Part shown: positions 13,346 to 25,500 of the stretch, in pieces
Position numbering within the stretch: position 1 is the stretch's first letter
Layout of the letters: every line of letters starts with the position of its first letter
From: Phylloscopus collybita
Lineage: Eukaryota > Chordata > Aves > Passeriformes > Phylloscopidae
Direction: 5' to 3'
Assembly: GCA_027886175.1 (NCBI GenBank)
Contig: JAJNNQ010000137.1
Coordinates: 6,514,001 to 6,578,000, forward strand
Length of the DNA stretch: 64,000 bases
Position numbers and translations under genes: made by a program
Notes under the pieces: model-generated
What the model was told of the DNA's origin: nothing
Database searches by the model: none
Seen by the model: the letters and a program-made list of their open reading frames with translations, nothing else

Positions 13346-14523
13346 CGGAAAAGCTGTGGTTGTCAGTGCAGGACATGTTGGATACCAAATGAAGAGAGAG
13401 CAAGACAGGCTTTTTTGGATGAGCAAATCAATAAGAAACATCATCAATTACAACAACACTATGCTTTGTTCTATTATAAGCAGCATTTTGTCAGACATTT
13501 TGGAGCCATTTCATTTTAACCACTCTTTTTTTTCGGATTGAACAAATGCTTGCTTTAGAATCAAGACACAAAATCCAAACAGGTAATTTGCTGAAATAAG
13601 GTTAGAAAATTAAATTGATGATGTTTAAAATAAAGTACAAAGTTATGGATTAAGAGATACACAGAATAAAATTTAGAAAGACATTAGAGTTAATAACACA
13701 GAGGCTGTGAACTTGGTGCTACAAAACAAACGCCAGGGATTTAGAAGTCTCATGCCTAAAAGATTGACGCTATTTTCACCCCAAGCCTATTTTTATGAAT
13801 TTCTTCCTTCCCAAGTTGTTACCAAAGTCCCCAGTGATTTTTTGTTGTTGTCTGTGGATTTATCATCCCAATGACAAAAAGAGACACATTAAACACATGC
13901 TTTTTTAAGCTGCACTAGTAAATATGTTCTCAGAAATGACTCCAAGACAAAAATCCACATTGAAAAGCTGGAATGAGAGCTGGGAGCCTGAGGGCTTTCC
14001 TATCCCACTGGTGAATACAGCACGTTCTTTTTGAGCATGTTCGTAATAAGACAGAGACCCATTTGTCAAAATCTGTCCTCTTTAAAACAGCATGTATTCC
14101 TCAACAGCCTCAGTGCTCAGCAGGGTGTAAATGCTGCACCTTCAGCCACTTCCCCAATGTGAGTTTAACACGTACATTAGTGTTTAAGATTGAAGCAAAT
14201 GTTTGCTACAATTAAGTCTCATTTCATCTCAGAATGTTAATAGTCATCCTTTAATGTGAAACCAGCATTTTTTATATCGAGATATGCGATGTTAAACATG
14301 GGATTCTGACCTGATACACTGAACCCAGCAGCCTGCCTGCACAGAGGATGTTGTCCCACTAATCCCCACAAAAGTTCAGAAAAGCTGTACAGCAGCTTAG
14401 GATCCACTTCCAGGGTAGAAAGGCATTTGTTTATGAAAGCTAGGCTATAAGAAATAATCCAGGAGACTTCCCCTGCACAGATTTGTCATTAATACTTCTT
14501 GTTTTCTCACCTGCACCTTTCCA
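13346..14523. other. Intronic stretch with no recognisable feature
   Basis: AT-rich sequence with chance ORFs only. Nothing here matches a repeat family or exon that I can name. Confidence 0.5.
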
Positions 14524-14970
14524 GCACTGCTGAGAGCAGCAACACCACAGCTACCAATGGCAGCACATTGCAACTGGCAAATGAAGATGATGAATATGGG
14601 CTGAACACAGTGCCTGCTCATCCAGGTGTGCATCTTAAGCATCTTTCCAGCAGACAACAGTCTGCTCCAGCCAGTCCCAGCTCCTCATACTGGAGAAACT
14701 CTAGAGCAGCTCATGCTGTACTTGCATGAACAAACAGCCCTTCAAGGAGGGCAAAACCCTCAGAAGAGACAGGCACAGTCAGCTGGGATTGCAGCTTCTG
14801 TGCCATGTACTAGTGAAAATCAGCACAGGGATCTATCTGTATCAGTATCAAGCAAAGTTACTCCAGAGTGGGAACAGCTGTACCAGCAAAACCACAATTG
14901 GCTAGAGCAGAGACTCAGATCCCTTGAACCCTACAGAACAACTTGTATGAAAAGATTAGAATCCCAGTAA
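14524..14970 (+). pseudogene. Possible frameshifted retrocopy or exon remnant, unidentified protein
   Basis: Two overlapping plus-strand frames look more protein-like than their surroundings. Frame one (14524-14729) includes ESSNTTATNGSTLQLANEDD, then a segment ending in LKHLSSRQQSAPASP. Frame two takes over near 14650-14700 with GETLEQLMLYLHEQTALQGG and continues to LEQRLRSLEPYRTTCMKRLE, stopping with TAA at 14968-14970. A single frameshift at about 14650-14700 would join them, which is what a decayed processed pseudogene would look like. The left edge follows a good pyrimidine tract ending in CCAG, so a genuine exon start is also possible, but its orientation is opposite to FAM107B. I do not recognise the parent gene and saw no clear poly-A tail or target-site duplication. 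Confidence 0.4.
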
Positions 14971-17221
14971 CTCTGAATGACAAAGTATCAATCCTATTTG
15001 AGTTTCATTAGACCCTATGGTATGCATTTATTTTACAGAACACAACTGGAACAAAAATTAGAGCAACCTCACTGTTCACACATACTTGACAGAAGCACTA
15101 TGCTCCATAAGTCTACACAGACAACTGAATCATTATTCCAATTTTATATACTCTGTCTTTCTGGAAGCCAAGGGCCTTTGGGACTTGGAAAATAGAACTT
15201 TTGCAAATTTTACTGACTGTGCTCAGCCAACACAGTATCCTTAGAGAGAAACACTGTCAACTCATCTTTCACAAAAAGGTAACATCCCGCTCACATTTTA
15301 AGTAACTGTTCAGTTGATTTCCCAGATGGAAAAAGATGTTGGTTGCCACCTTCATCCCCAAACCTGACCTTGCCAGCACTACTAACCTGTTTGCTGCAAA
15401 TTGGCCTGCATGAGATACAGGACTATGTGCTTTTGAGCAGGGTGACAGCCACCCTGTGACAGCCCACCAGCATGGCACCATCTCGTATGTAGCTAAGCCA
15501 TCAACCCCATAGTTTTGGGTGAAACATCCTCTTTTCAAGAGCCATTTCTCTTACCAACACATTTAATTACACATACACCTTGGGGCCTGGTGAAATAAGC
15601 AGCAAGTCCTTGTGGCTGGGCAGAGGTGCAGGTTTTGATTCAGGAAGTCTACAAATTAATTTTGATCTGCACCCTACTGTACTCAGTGCTTTCCTATGGC
15701 TTCCATTCAACATAAACATTAACTACCATTGAAAACACAGTGCTTCCAGGAAAACAATGTTTACTTAAATTCACACAGTGATAAAAAATTACAATAAGAA
15801 CATTAAAAGTTTGAAATCAATGGATGAACTTTCCCACACAGTAACAGCAGCTTTACTAAAATTCATGCCAGCAAATGTGCCTGCTCACCCTCGGAAGTAC
15901 TACTGTCACTAGCAGGGAGGTAACAAATTTGTAATTTTATAGTAGAGCCATGATGGGTAAGTTTGTAAAGGCTACAGCACAGACTCTTTATCAGGAAAAG
16001 AGATCTATGCAGATTTCAGAGTTTTTTATCTCATCCAGGTTTTTTTTCTATTGCTAGAAAGTGCTGACATCCATTTAGGAGAAAAACCTCTGAACGTGTC
16101 TTTCAAATATCCCTTTCCAAAAAACCTCCCATAGGAGAGCTTCATTACTTCAACAAGTGACTTGAGAAGCAGGAGGAGACAGTATATTAAATTAGTAAGG
16201 TAGACACAGAAGGCCAAGGCAACAAGAATTTCATCCAATTTTTCACCCCTCATTCTACCCTTCCTCACATCAGATGAATCAGCGTTGTTCAGCTGCAACT
16301 GCCATCTCTAAATCTTACCCAATACCTCAGCTAAAAACTAAAGACATCAACCACTTGTCTCTCTCTTGCTTAAGACCTTTTATACATCCCACTCTAACCC
16401 TTATTTACTTCATTATGATTATTATCTAATTAGAAACAATGGCTTGATTAAAACATACATATTTATAGAAGCATTCATGTCACCTACCTTTAGGCCGTTG
16501 ACTGCTGCAGCTAAAATGGGAAAGCAAGCTCCTTATAGCATTAGCATGGTGATCCAGAGGGCAAATCAAAGCAGCTATGTTCAGCACTAAAGTCAAATAT
16601 CATCACTCTCAAGCAGCTTCTAGACACTCTCTTCTTCCCCCTCTGGCTATGAGAACTCCAGAGAATTTAGATCCCGAAACTGCTTTTTTAAAGCAATGGG
16701 CAAAATCCCTTCAAAAATCAAGAATTAGAAAGTGCAGCTCAAATTTCATAAACTACAGCAATACTGAACAAATCCAACCTGCCAATGCTTCTTACACTAT
16801 CTCCAGCATGCCCGTTAATTCCAGCTTCACATACAGTAGGATGGAAACCCACAGAAAATACTCAGTTTAATCATTTCCTGTATTATTCACCACATTGTGT
16901 GCAATACCTTGTGGATTAATTATCCAGATAACGAAATGACTGCAAGTGCTATTAAATGTTGTTAGTCTGAAGTAGTGATCTAAATAATGAGAGCAATGTG
17001 CTCCTGTGACCTACAGCATGAGAGATGAACTGAAGAACAACCCCCTCCTACCCACTACACCTGAGAGAAAAAAGACCTCCCTATACAGAAAGGTGAGTAA
17101 ACCATTGAGCAATTGTGGCAAGTCCCAAAGATAGGAAAAATCAAAGAGAGAAAAGGGCTTTCACACCTGGAAGGTAAACTGCTTAAAGGAATGGAGAGAA
17201 GGGTTACCAAGGAACAAATGT
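14971..17221. other. Intronic stretch with no recognisable feature
   Basis: AT-rich sequence with short chance ORFs on both strands. No named repeat, RNA gene or exon is visible. Confidence 0.5.
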
Positions 17222-17415
17222 TTTATTATGAAGGTGGTGAGACACTGGCTCATGTTGCCCATAGAAGCTCTGGATGCCCCATCACTGGAAATGTTCAAAG
17301 TCACTTAAAGTTTTGAGCAACACAGTCAAGTGAAAGATGTCCCTGCCTACTGCAGGGCAGCTGGACTAGATGAACTTTAACAGTTTCTTCCAACTCAAAG
17401 CCTTCCATGACTCTG
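17222..17415 (+). mobile_element. CR1 LINE 3' end fragment, forward orientation
   Basis: The stretch follows the CR1 3' UTR in order: 'gaaggtggtgagacactggc', 'gttgcccatagaagctctgg', 'atgccccatcactggaaatg', 'ttgagcaacacagtcaagtg', 'gatgtccctgcctactgcag', 'ctggactagatgaactttaa', 'cttccaactcaaagccttcc'. This is a 5'-truncated, old copy, as is usual for CR1. It lies antisense to FAM107B. Confidence 0.85.
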
Positions 17416-18179
17416 ACTGATGACATATGAGGATGGGATGAAGACATTTTGGGGGTGCTTGTACTGGTGCACAGAAGCAGTCCAACAGTGAGAGAGATGC
17501 CACTCCCCTGCTGGAGCCAAGCCATCCACAAAGGTGAAGGAAGCCCTTGAGCAGAATTACTGCTCTCCCCAGCCACACACCACTACCCGTAAACACAGCT
17601 GGAAACATCTCATTTCTGTTGTCCTGGTTGAGCAAGAGGCACAAATTTCTGTTTGAAAGCAATCTAAACTGCACCACTGGAAATACCCATAGAAATATTT
17701 CTGTTATTTCCAGGCCACCAAACACAAGTAGCACTCACTAGTTTACTACTCTGGTTTCCAATTTAAGAAATGTCTTTAATGGAAGCACTTTCTTGAACAC
17801 ATACCAAATGCCACTGAACATAACTGTGCCTAAACTGCACCTCCTAGAGAGCTCCATTTTTAAATTAACTCTGAGCATGTGGTAACCTAAAAATGGAGGA
17901 GAGGAGGGATTAAAAAAAAAAAAAACAAAGAAGAAAAGAGGAAGAAAGTCTCTCTTGTGGCATTTTTCTTTCTCTGAACACAGGAAGAAACAGGTGTTGG
18001 TATAAGCAGGAAGGAAGACATCTCACAGACTCAAAACCAAGAGCTATCAGCAAAAGTAACAGATTATTCAGGCAGAGAGAGGAAGTTGCAAAACTGCTTA
18101 ACATACCAAGAAGATCTGAGGCTTTTCACTCAGTGCTGTAGCTGGAGAAAACTGCTACATACTGCTTTGAGTATCATAC
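17416..18179. other. Spacer between two CR1 copies
   Basis: Non-coding sequence with an A run at about 17913-17925. The minus-strand frame of 122 codons at 17366-17734 starts inside the CR1 fragment and has no family resemblance. Confidence 0.45.
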
Positions 18180-18590
18180 AGAGGTTTGGACTAGCAGGGA
18201 GCTTAGGAGGTCATCTAGCTCCAACTAGATGCCATAGGCAGGGACACCTTCCCCTAGGCTAGATTGCTCAAAACCCTGTTCAGTCTGACTTTGAACACTT
18301 CCAGGGATGGAAACAGCCACCACTTCTCTGTGCAACCGATTCCAGCAATTCACCACCCTCACTGTAAAGAGTTTCTTCCTAATACATAATCTATACCTGC
18401 CCTCCTTCAGTCTAAAGCCATTCCACCTTGTCCAATGTCTCTTCTCCAGGCTCAACAATCCCAGCTCTGAGCTGTCTCCATAGCACAGGAGCTCCAGCCC
18501 TCTGAGCATCTTCGGGCCTCTGGCTTCACTCCAACAGGTCCCTGTGCTTCTTACATTGTGGGCCCAGAGCTGGGGTACAGTTGGATTGGC
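18180..18590 (-). mobile_element. CR1 LINE fragment, reverse orientation
   Basis: This is the clearest repeat in the window. Read on the plus strand it gives the reverse complement of the CR1 3' region in unbroken order. It has 'gaggtcatctagctccaact', 'ggcagggacaccttccccta', 'gattgctcaaaaccctgttc', 'gaacacttccagggatggaa', 'cactgtaaagagtttcttcc', 'gctccagccctctgagcatc', 'ccaacaggtccctgtgcttc' and 'gggcccagagctggggtaca'. It is about 410 bp, 5' truncated, and in the same orientation as FAM107B. The 94-codon minus-strand frame inside it is element sequence, not a host gene. Confidence 0.93.
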
Positions 18591-19432
18591 AACTCAGTAA
18601 CAACAGTCAAATAAATGAAACGCTGCATCTGTTGTTACAATTAAATTAACAAAGTACTGAGAGAGACATGCATGTTTTCCCCTTGTGCACCATGCCCTGG
18701 ATAAAGATGTTCTGTAGCTGTACATATTTCCTGTGTTATAAATTAAACACAAGCCAAATTTACCCTTCCTGCAATGCTATTAAAAATCAAGGGCAATTAC
18801 TCCAGGGATAAATCTGGCCCAGTAATGTTTTTCCACAAAAATGAGTTTCAGAATAAATTCTACTAAAATAAATCTGTGTGGAGATACTTGAAACATTTTC
18901 GTTTGTGTTCCCAGAGCACTTGTTTAAAAATAAATTGGAACAGGGTTCCCAGTATTAAATAGATGGAAAATGTCAAGACAATGTTTCAGAATACTCTGTT
19001 TGCAGGTGATCAACATGATATTCTTACTGTCTGGTTCTGTGGGGGGTAGTTTTGTTGTGGTTGATGTTTCAATTTTCTTGTTTGTTTTTTGTGTGATTTT
19101 TTGGGGTGGGGAGGGATTGTGGGGGTTTATTTATTTGGGTTTTTTTCAATACCTAAGTATTTGCAGTCTTAAATAAAGGTCACCTTTTATATGCAGCTCA
19201 GGTTGTGTACCATGAATGAAGGAGCTCAGAAAGTAGGTGTACATGGAAAATCAGACCCATGCATTCAAGATTTCAAATTTTTACACTGAGATTACACAGC
19301 ACCTGTAACGCTGCTCCCACTGCATCAGCTACAGTGATGGACACAGCCATAAAACACACAACAGCTGCCAAAAGCAATTTATCTACAGCAATTTGCACAG
19401 CCAGCAACCACTGTAATCACGTGTTTGTAAAA
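18591..19432. other. Intronic stretch with no recognisable gene
   Basis: AT-rich sequence with a G/T-rich segment at about 19035-19150. The hydrophobic 68-codon plus-strand frame over that segment reflects base composition. Confidence 0.45.
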
Positions 19433-19500
19433 CATGGAAAATCGGGCTGGAAAGAACTTCAAGAGGCCCCTCAGCCCTTCCATGCCCCAGGGCGAGCTGT
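19433..19500 (-). mobile_element. Possible CR1 3' end remnant, reverse orientation
   Basis: The run 'atcgggctggaaagaacttc' followed by 'aagaggcccctcagcccttc' resembles the inverted end of CR1 (ggttggaagggaccttaaagatcatctagtccaaccc). Only about 60 bases match and the match is loose. Confidence 0.3.
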
Positions 19501-22500
19501 AGCACACCTACACACCCCTGAAGTCTGCTCCTGCCAAAGAAGTTTTTGAGCCAAAATTTTTCGTTCTTGATTTTAATCCAAAACAAGATGTGATTTAAAC
19601 CCAGTTGTTCATCTGATTTTAAGCCACAGGCGTTGACATTTAATGCTAATGAATATACAGAACATCAAACCGGCTGGTTAAGTTCTGATGTGAGCAGAGC
19701 TGAGTCTTTGCTAATGCGGGGACAGCAGAAGACAGAAAAAGGTAGATTAACAATTTCTTTAGAGCAGAAGTCAAATGTAGCAGAAATTTAAAAATCTATT
19801 CAACAGATTTTTCTTAATCTTCACTGCAGGAGATTTTTTAGCACATCTGGAGGAGACCACAGAACTCATGAGAAAACCTCCGATGCTCTCATTGCAGCTG
19901 TCATCTCCACGACAGGCACCGAGAGGCAGAAGGTATTTCCCACTGCCATACAGAAGAGGCCACTCTTCCTCCCTGTTCCCAGAGAGGTATTCTCTCCTGC
20001 CTTGCACTGACCAAGTCTGGTTTTGGCCTCCCCAGCTTCTACAAGTGTGTCATAAAATCCCCTTGCAATGGCAGAGGGGCACATACCTCTCCTTCCCTCT
20101 GTTTTCCCACCAGAAAGTCACAGGCTCAGGAGAGAGTCCCATGGAGCAGAGAGCTCGTAGCTCCTCTGCCTACCTCCTGAGCCACAAATTTGGAGATAAA
20201 GAGTCTGTGGAGGGAAGAAAGGGGAGGCTGGCAGGGAAAGCCATTCAGTAAGCCATTTTGCAAAAATAGCACTTGGATGGCTCTGAGCAGGACAGAAGGA
20301 TTCAGGACTAACAGCTACTGATGACACTTGAGCGGTAAGGTAAAGGGAGAAGGGTCTGGACATCAGATCCCAGTCTTAAAAAAGTTTTAAATTATTAAAG
20401 CAAGGCCTCAATTCTTGTAACAAGGCACTGCAGTTTATTTAAAGAAAATAACATACTAATAAGAACATTTATTTCCTTCCACATCTTCCAGGCATGGAAT
20501 CACTAGGATCTGTTTGGAAGTGTTTCCACTGCTTCTGCCAGTCCTGAAAACAATCATGTGCTCATGTTGAGATGCAACCCAGTTTTCTCACTGTGATCCT
20601 AAACCAGAATATATATTGCTTCTATTTTTCCCCTATATATTTTTTTCATGCAATTATTCAAACAAATCATACTCCCCAATCTCCTGGGACTCAGTTTATT
20701 GCAATAACTGAGAGGGCTTTTTTCTTCTCAGATGTTTTGTTTTTCAGGGCAAGATTCCTCTTTGTGTGTATGATCCTTTTTAATTATGCAAAGCTCAAAG
20801 CAAAAGTGTAATAAAAATTGCAATGACTATGTTGCTTATTTTTATACTCTGACATTTTCATTTCATGTCATTAATGAGTCTAATCAATCTCTCTTGCATT
20901 GCACACATATCACATTCCTAACCAGTAGCAATTAGAAATAGATAGCCATTTGCTTTGTCACAGAATTGTAGAAAATTCATGCCACTTGTCACAAAAAGGG
21001 TTCAGACTACAAAGAGCAACACACAAAACACTAAGTATTTTAATTTGACACCATTCTTCATGCAGTTCTCAAATCAAAAGCAACAGTGTTAAATTCTATT
21101 ATTAGTCTCCTGCTTGGATCACCACTTTGAATAAAGGCATTAATGAGATGGAGACCTGCAAAGCATTTTCTTAGAAACCAGAGAATCACTAAATTAAGCA
21201 ACTACGATATCAGCATTAAAAACCCCCAGTAAATTGCATATTCACCAAGAAAAGGCGAAAGTACCGAACAAGAGGCATCTGCAGTGGCTCTGTCACTTTC
21301 TGTACAAGTGACAGGCAGGGTATCTCCCATGACCCATAACAGACATTGTACCCTCTGTGGTCAGGAGCTGCACTGGCAGATTTCCAGCCCAGAGCTCAAA
21401 CTCTCACAGCTGCCCATGCACAGGACTTTCCCACTCTCCCCCAACACGCTTCCCCTTGTTTTTGGAAAGGCAACAAGCACAGTTGTCCCAGTTAAGCTGG
21501 AGGTGTCCTGCACCAGTTCATGCCCTCCCAAAAAGACTCAACCAGTCCCACTTTGGCAGCTGCTAGAAAAACAACTGCTCCCCATGTACAAGGAGCATCC
21601 AGTTGCTCTGTCCCAGCTGATGGAAAGGGGAAATGGCAATGTGTCCTTATATTGATTACAGAAGTCTTGCCTTTAATTTCACTTGAGAGCTTGTCCCTAT
21701 CTACTGGGTTTATTTGGTGCGTCAGCCACTTATTCCTTAAAAAGTTCAAATGCAGGGAAAAAAAGGATGTAGATGCTGGAGTGACACTGATCTCTTCAGT
21801 ATCTGTATCACTAGAAGTGGCTGCATCACATACAAAGTGTGTTGGCTGACCCCCTCAGAGGTTGTTGAGGCTGTCCCAGTACCATTCCCGTTGTTGCCTG
21901 TAGTTTATCCATGTGCTGTGACATACAGGCTGTGACAACAACAAAGATGGATACAGAGCACCGAAGATTCTGATTCAGTCTCAGCTCTCAACCACCTACA
22001 CAGATGTCACAACCATTTCATAAAAACATCCGCCTGTTCTGCATCTGTGTTAATGGGGAGAGAAAAAAGCCGAGGCTCACAGATGTGCAGAGCTCAGACA
22101 ACAATAAAACAGGTCACTGATCAGAGAAACTCTCCAGGTGTACTCACTGTGAAAGACAGCACGAATGTTGTTCCCTCTCAAGGTAACCAGACAGACAGCA
22201 ATGCCTACTGCAGATCTGGCTCACAAAAAGCAAGTGAAACCATGTGGGATCCAGGACGTCTGCATACAAAGCCATTTAAGCTGAATCCCATAGAGCATAG
22301 GCAGGAGTGGGTGCACGAGAACTGCACAACTGTTAGCTGCCACTTTACTTGAAACTTGGATAAAATGCCCATGGCTGGCCATCCCTGAGATTTCCAGGGC
22401 CGAGCAAGGAAAGTCTAACAGCTCAGCAGACTAAAACCTATGCTCCATGAGAGGTTAAGAAAATACCAGGTGATTTCTTCTTATTAGGTCCCAATTTACC

Positions 22501-25500
22501 ATTGAAGAAAGCAACAAGACAAGGATCCAAGGAACCTACTTTATTCCAGAGATCTCTTAAGGCCAGGCTGTCCAAGAGGGACAGAAAGCTTTCAGTAGTG
22601 AATAATTAACCTCACAGTCACCAAAATGTAAAGTTTCATTTAGCACTAGAAATTTTTGATGCCTTTATAAATTCTTTACACAATCTGTGCATTAGCGACT
22701 GTGGGTTATAGTTTTTTGCTTTCGTAAAGTAAACTAAATATAAAACCAGTAGTTAAGACTGAAATAAAAAACTGCAGATTTTGAATACTGATGGTTATAC
22801 CTCAACCATATTTGTATTATCTTCCAAGTGTTGAGTAGATCAAAACCCAGGGAAAAATACATACTGTAGGCCAAGTCTTTCAGCAGGTGTATGGTCTGAA
22901 CAACTCTTCATATAGAATTACGCTGCCAAATACTTGATGAATCGAGTGGATGTCAGCATATGCTTCTTGTAAAACAGACAAGAGGACCTTTGTCAGATGA
23001 GAAGTAAATTAAGATTCACTATAGCAACTGTATCATACAGTTAAAAAAGAAAACCACAAACACATGTGCAGGCCTGAAAATGGAGGTAAAAAGCTCGAGG
23101 AGAAATGTCAGCTCAGGTCTGTTCCTTGCACAGGAGGAGACTGAACAGCAAGGGATACTATTATCCATTGCATCCAGAGAACTGGCAGGCTTGCTGCTCA
23201 AAAGCAGCTGCTTGAATATTTAGCTTGAAAGGCAGACTATTCCTTGCATTTTCTCTGGTGTGGCTTTCAGCTGCACAGCCGTGCCAAATGGCATCGTGCT
23301 TCCTGCGGGAGCGGAGCGCCTCTGGCCTGGGTACAAACTGCACGTGGTTTATAGGGCCCCCTGAAGGGGAGACCACAGCCCGGCACAGAGGGGCCTGGAA
23401 GCTGTTGTGGAATTTCTGAGGACGATGGCTCAGTGTGTTCATATCAGCAGGGTGGTTGACATGACCCACTCTCAGTGCTGGCTATTTTGTCACTGAGAAA
23501 GACAAAGGAAGGAAGCAGTGAGAGACAGCAAAGGGCTCCTACACTGAGAAGATGCATAAGATACAAGATTGGTCCATGCTTGTCAGAGCTGGGTATGACA
23601 GATAATAACTCCAACAGCCTGCATTAGACAGATACCAGGTTTGCAGCCTACACATCTGCCAGTTTTCTTGCTAGGTGCTGAAAAGCAGCATCCATCTAAT
23701 CGCTCACCAGCAGTCATTCCCTTTTCCTGCTTCAATCTTCTGTTACATGCTGTCACCCAGTCCCAGAGACTTAAAATACATGAATTAACAGTACCTGACT
23801 TTTGTGTTGGAACAGTGGAACAAATAACTGATAAACTGAAACTTTAAGAAAAAGGGCAACAAATTTAAGTTCAGGAACTGAAAATTATTTGCAAAGCAGT
23901 AATTCAGCTTAGTGTGCAATTTTACACACATGCAGAGACACAGGTTTTTCCATGTAATTAAATGCTACTAATGAACAAAAGATGTGCTCAGCTCTCCTTT
24001 GAAAAGCCTACCACGCAAGTAGACACCTAATTAATACAGAGACAACTGTAGTCAGACACAATATGGCAATTTCATTCTAACACAAATCTTGCTGGCACGG
24101 AGGCTGAAGTCTCACATTTTCAAGAAGAGCTTCCAGACTTTTCCGAGTATGAATATTTAATGTTAAGAGAGAAGCAAAAGGATTTTGTATTTATAAGTTA
24201 CTCCACCAGAAGCACTCACTGTTATCTTTAATGTTTTGCTTTAAATTTTGAAAAATCAGCTTGTAAGATTACTCCAACCCCTGAAGAAGCAAACAAGAAC
24301 TCAATCAGAAAAGCTTTGGGCAAACAGGATTACCAGTCTGACTTGCAAGGGAGAATTGCCTGCTAAAAAAAGGCAGAATCATGTTTCCATGTGGAAAATG
24401 TTAAAGTTATTGTAACTAAATATAACAACCAAAAATTTCCCCCTCTATTTTATTTCCAATAATACTCACACTCATCCCTGCTTGTTCCATTAGATAACGA
24501 TGGGTAGCAGAACCAGTTCTTGCTCAAAATCCCCTGAGATTTGAGCCCTCCTTCCCAGGTTCCCCCAGAGGGGAGCAGCAATGCCAGGACCACAAGGAAA
24601 TAGGAAGGCATGAATCAAAAGAGAAAGAGGAATAAGAAATATCTGCATGTGGCTTTCAGACCCATCTTCAGCATGGGCCTCAAAATATCCAGAAAACAGC
24701 CAAAAATCCCATACAAATAATAAGAAGAGGGGAGGGAGGGAAAGACTCAAGTATCAGGATCTTCCAGTTTGAAAATCTCATTAAGAATGATAATTTTGAG
24801 CTAATTAAATGGGGGGGAAGTGAGAGGGGGGATGATGGGGAGCATAACAATCAAGCAAAGAATATCCATGTCAGATGTCACCTAGATGGTAAGAGAAGAG
24901 CATTTATTCTGCCACACTGAGACATTCTATATTCACAGTCATTGCCACAGTGTAGAATGATGTGCAGGGAAGTGTTGCTGCTTCATCCTAGTACCATTCC
25001 CTGTTACTGCACCCTCTGCCATCCAAATTCCCAGTTCCTCTCACACCTTTACAAAATGTCAGTGCAGAGACTTTCTAGGAATTTGGGCCAAGTTCAAGAA
25101 TCCCCATCTGCTCCTGTTGGAGAGGGATGAGATCAGACTGTAAATGAGTCGCAGACTCCTAGCAAGGAGACACGTGAACACAATTTGGACACGTATGAAA
25201 GTCAGTCCAAGCCTTCTTAATTTAAATTAAAAACTTTAGACTCTCTTCTGTCTCTCTGTAATGAAACATTCATATAATCAGTTATTCATCCATTTAGGTT
25301 AAGTGCATGTATAGGCAAGTACTCTCAAGACATTTTATTAATCTACGTTTATCTTAAAGCTGTTTAGAATTGCAGACAGGGATGCACAAGATGAGTTCTT
25401 CAAGACTTAAAAGCAATTATGTCTTGTGAAAAGTGGCTTTGGTGGCACATGTTCTCACAGTTATTTAAATAAATTCAAATCAAATATAGGCTTAAATCAC

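Noticed and set aside
18225..18509. 94-codon minus-strand ORF
   Set aside because: It is part of the reverse-orientation CR1 element, not a host gene.
23270..23410. Possible second small CpG island
   Set aside because: Only a handful of CpGs in a short GC-richer patch; far below island density.
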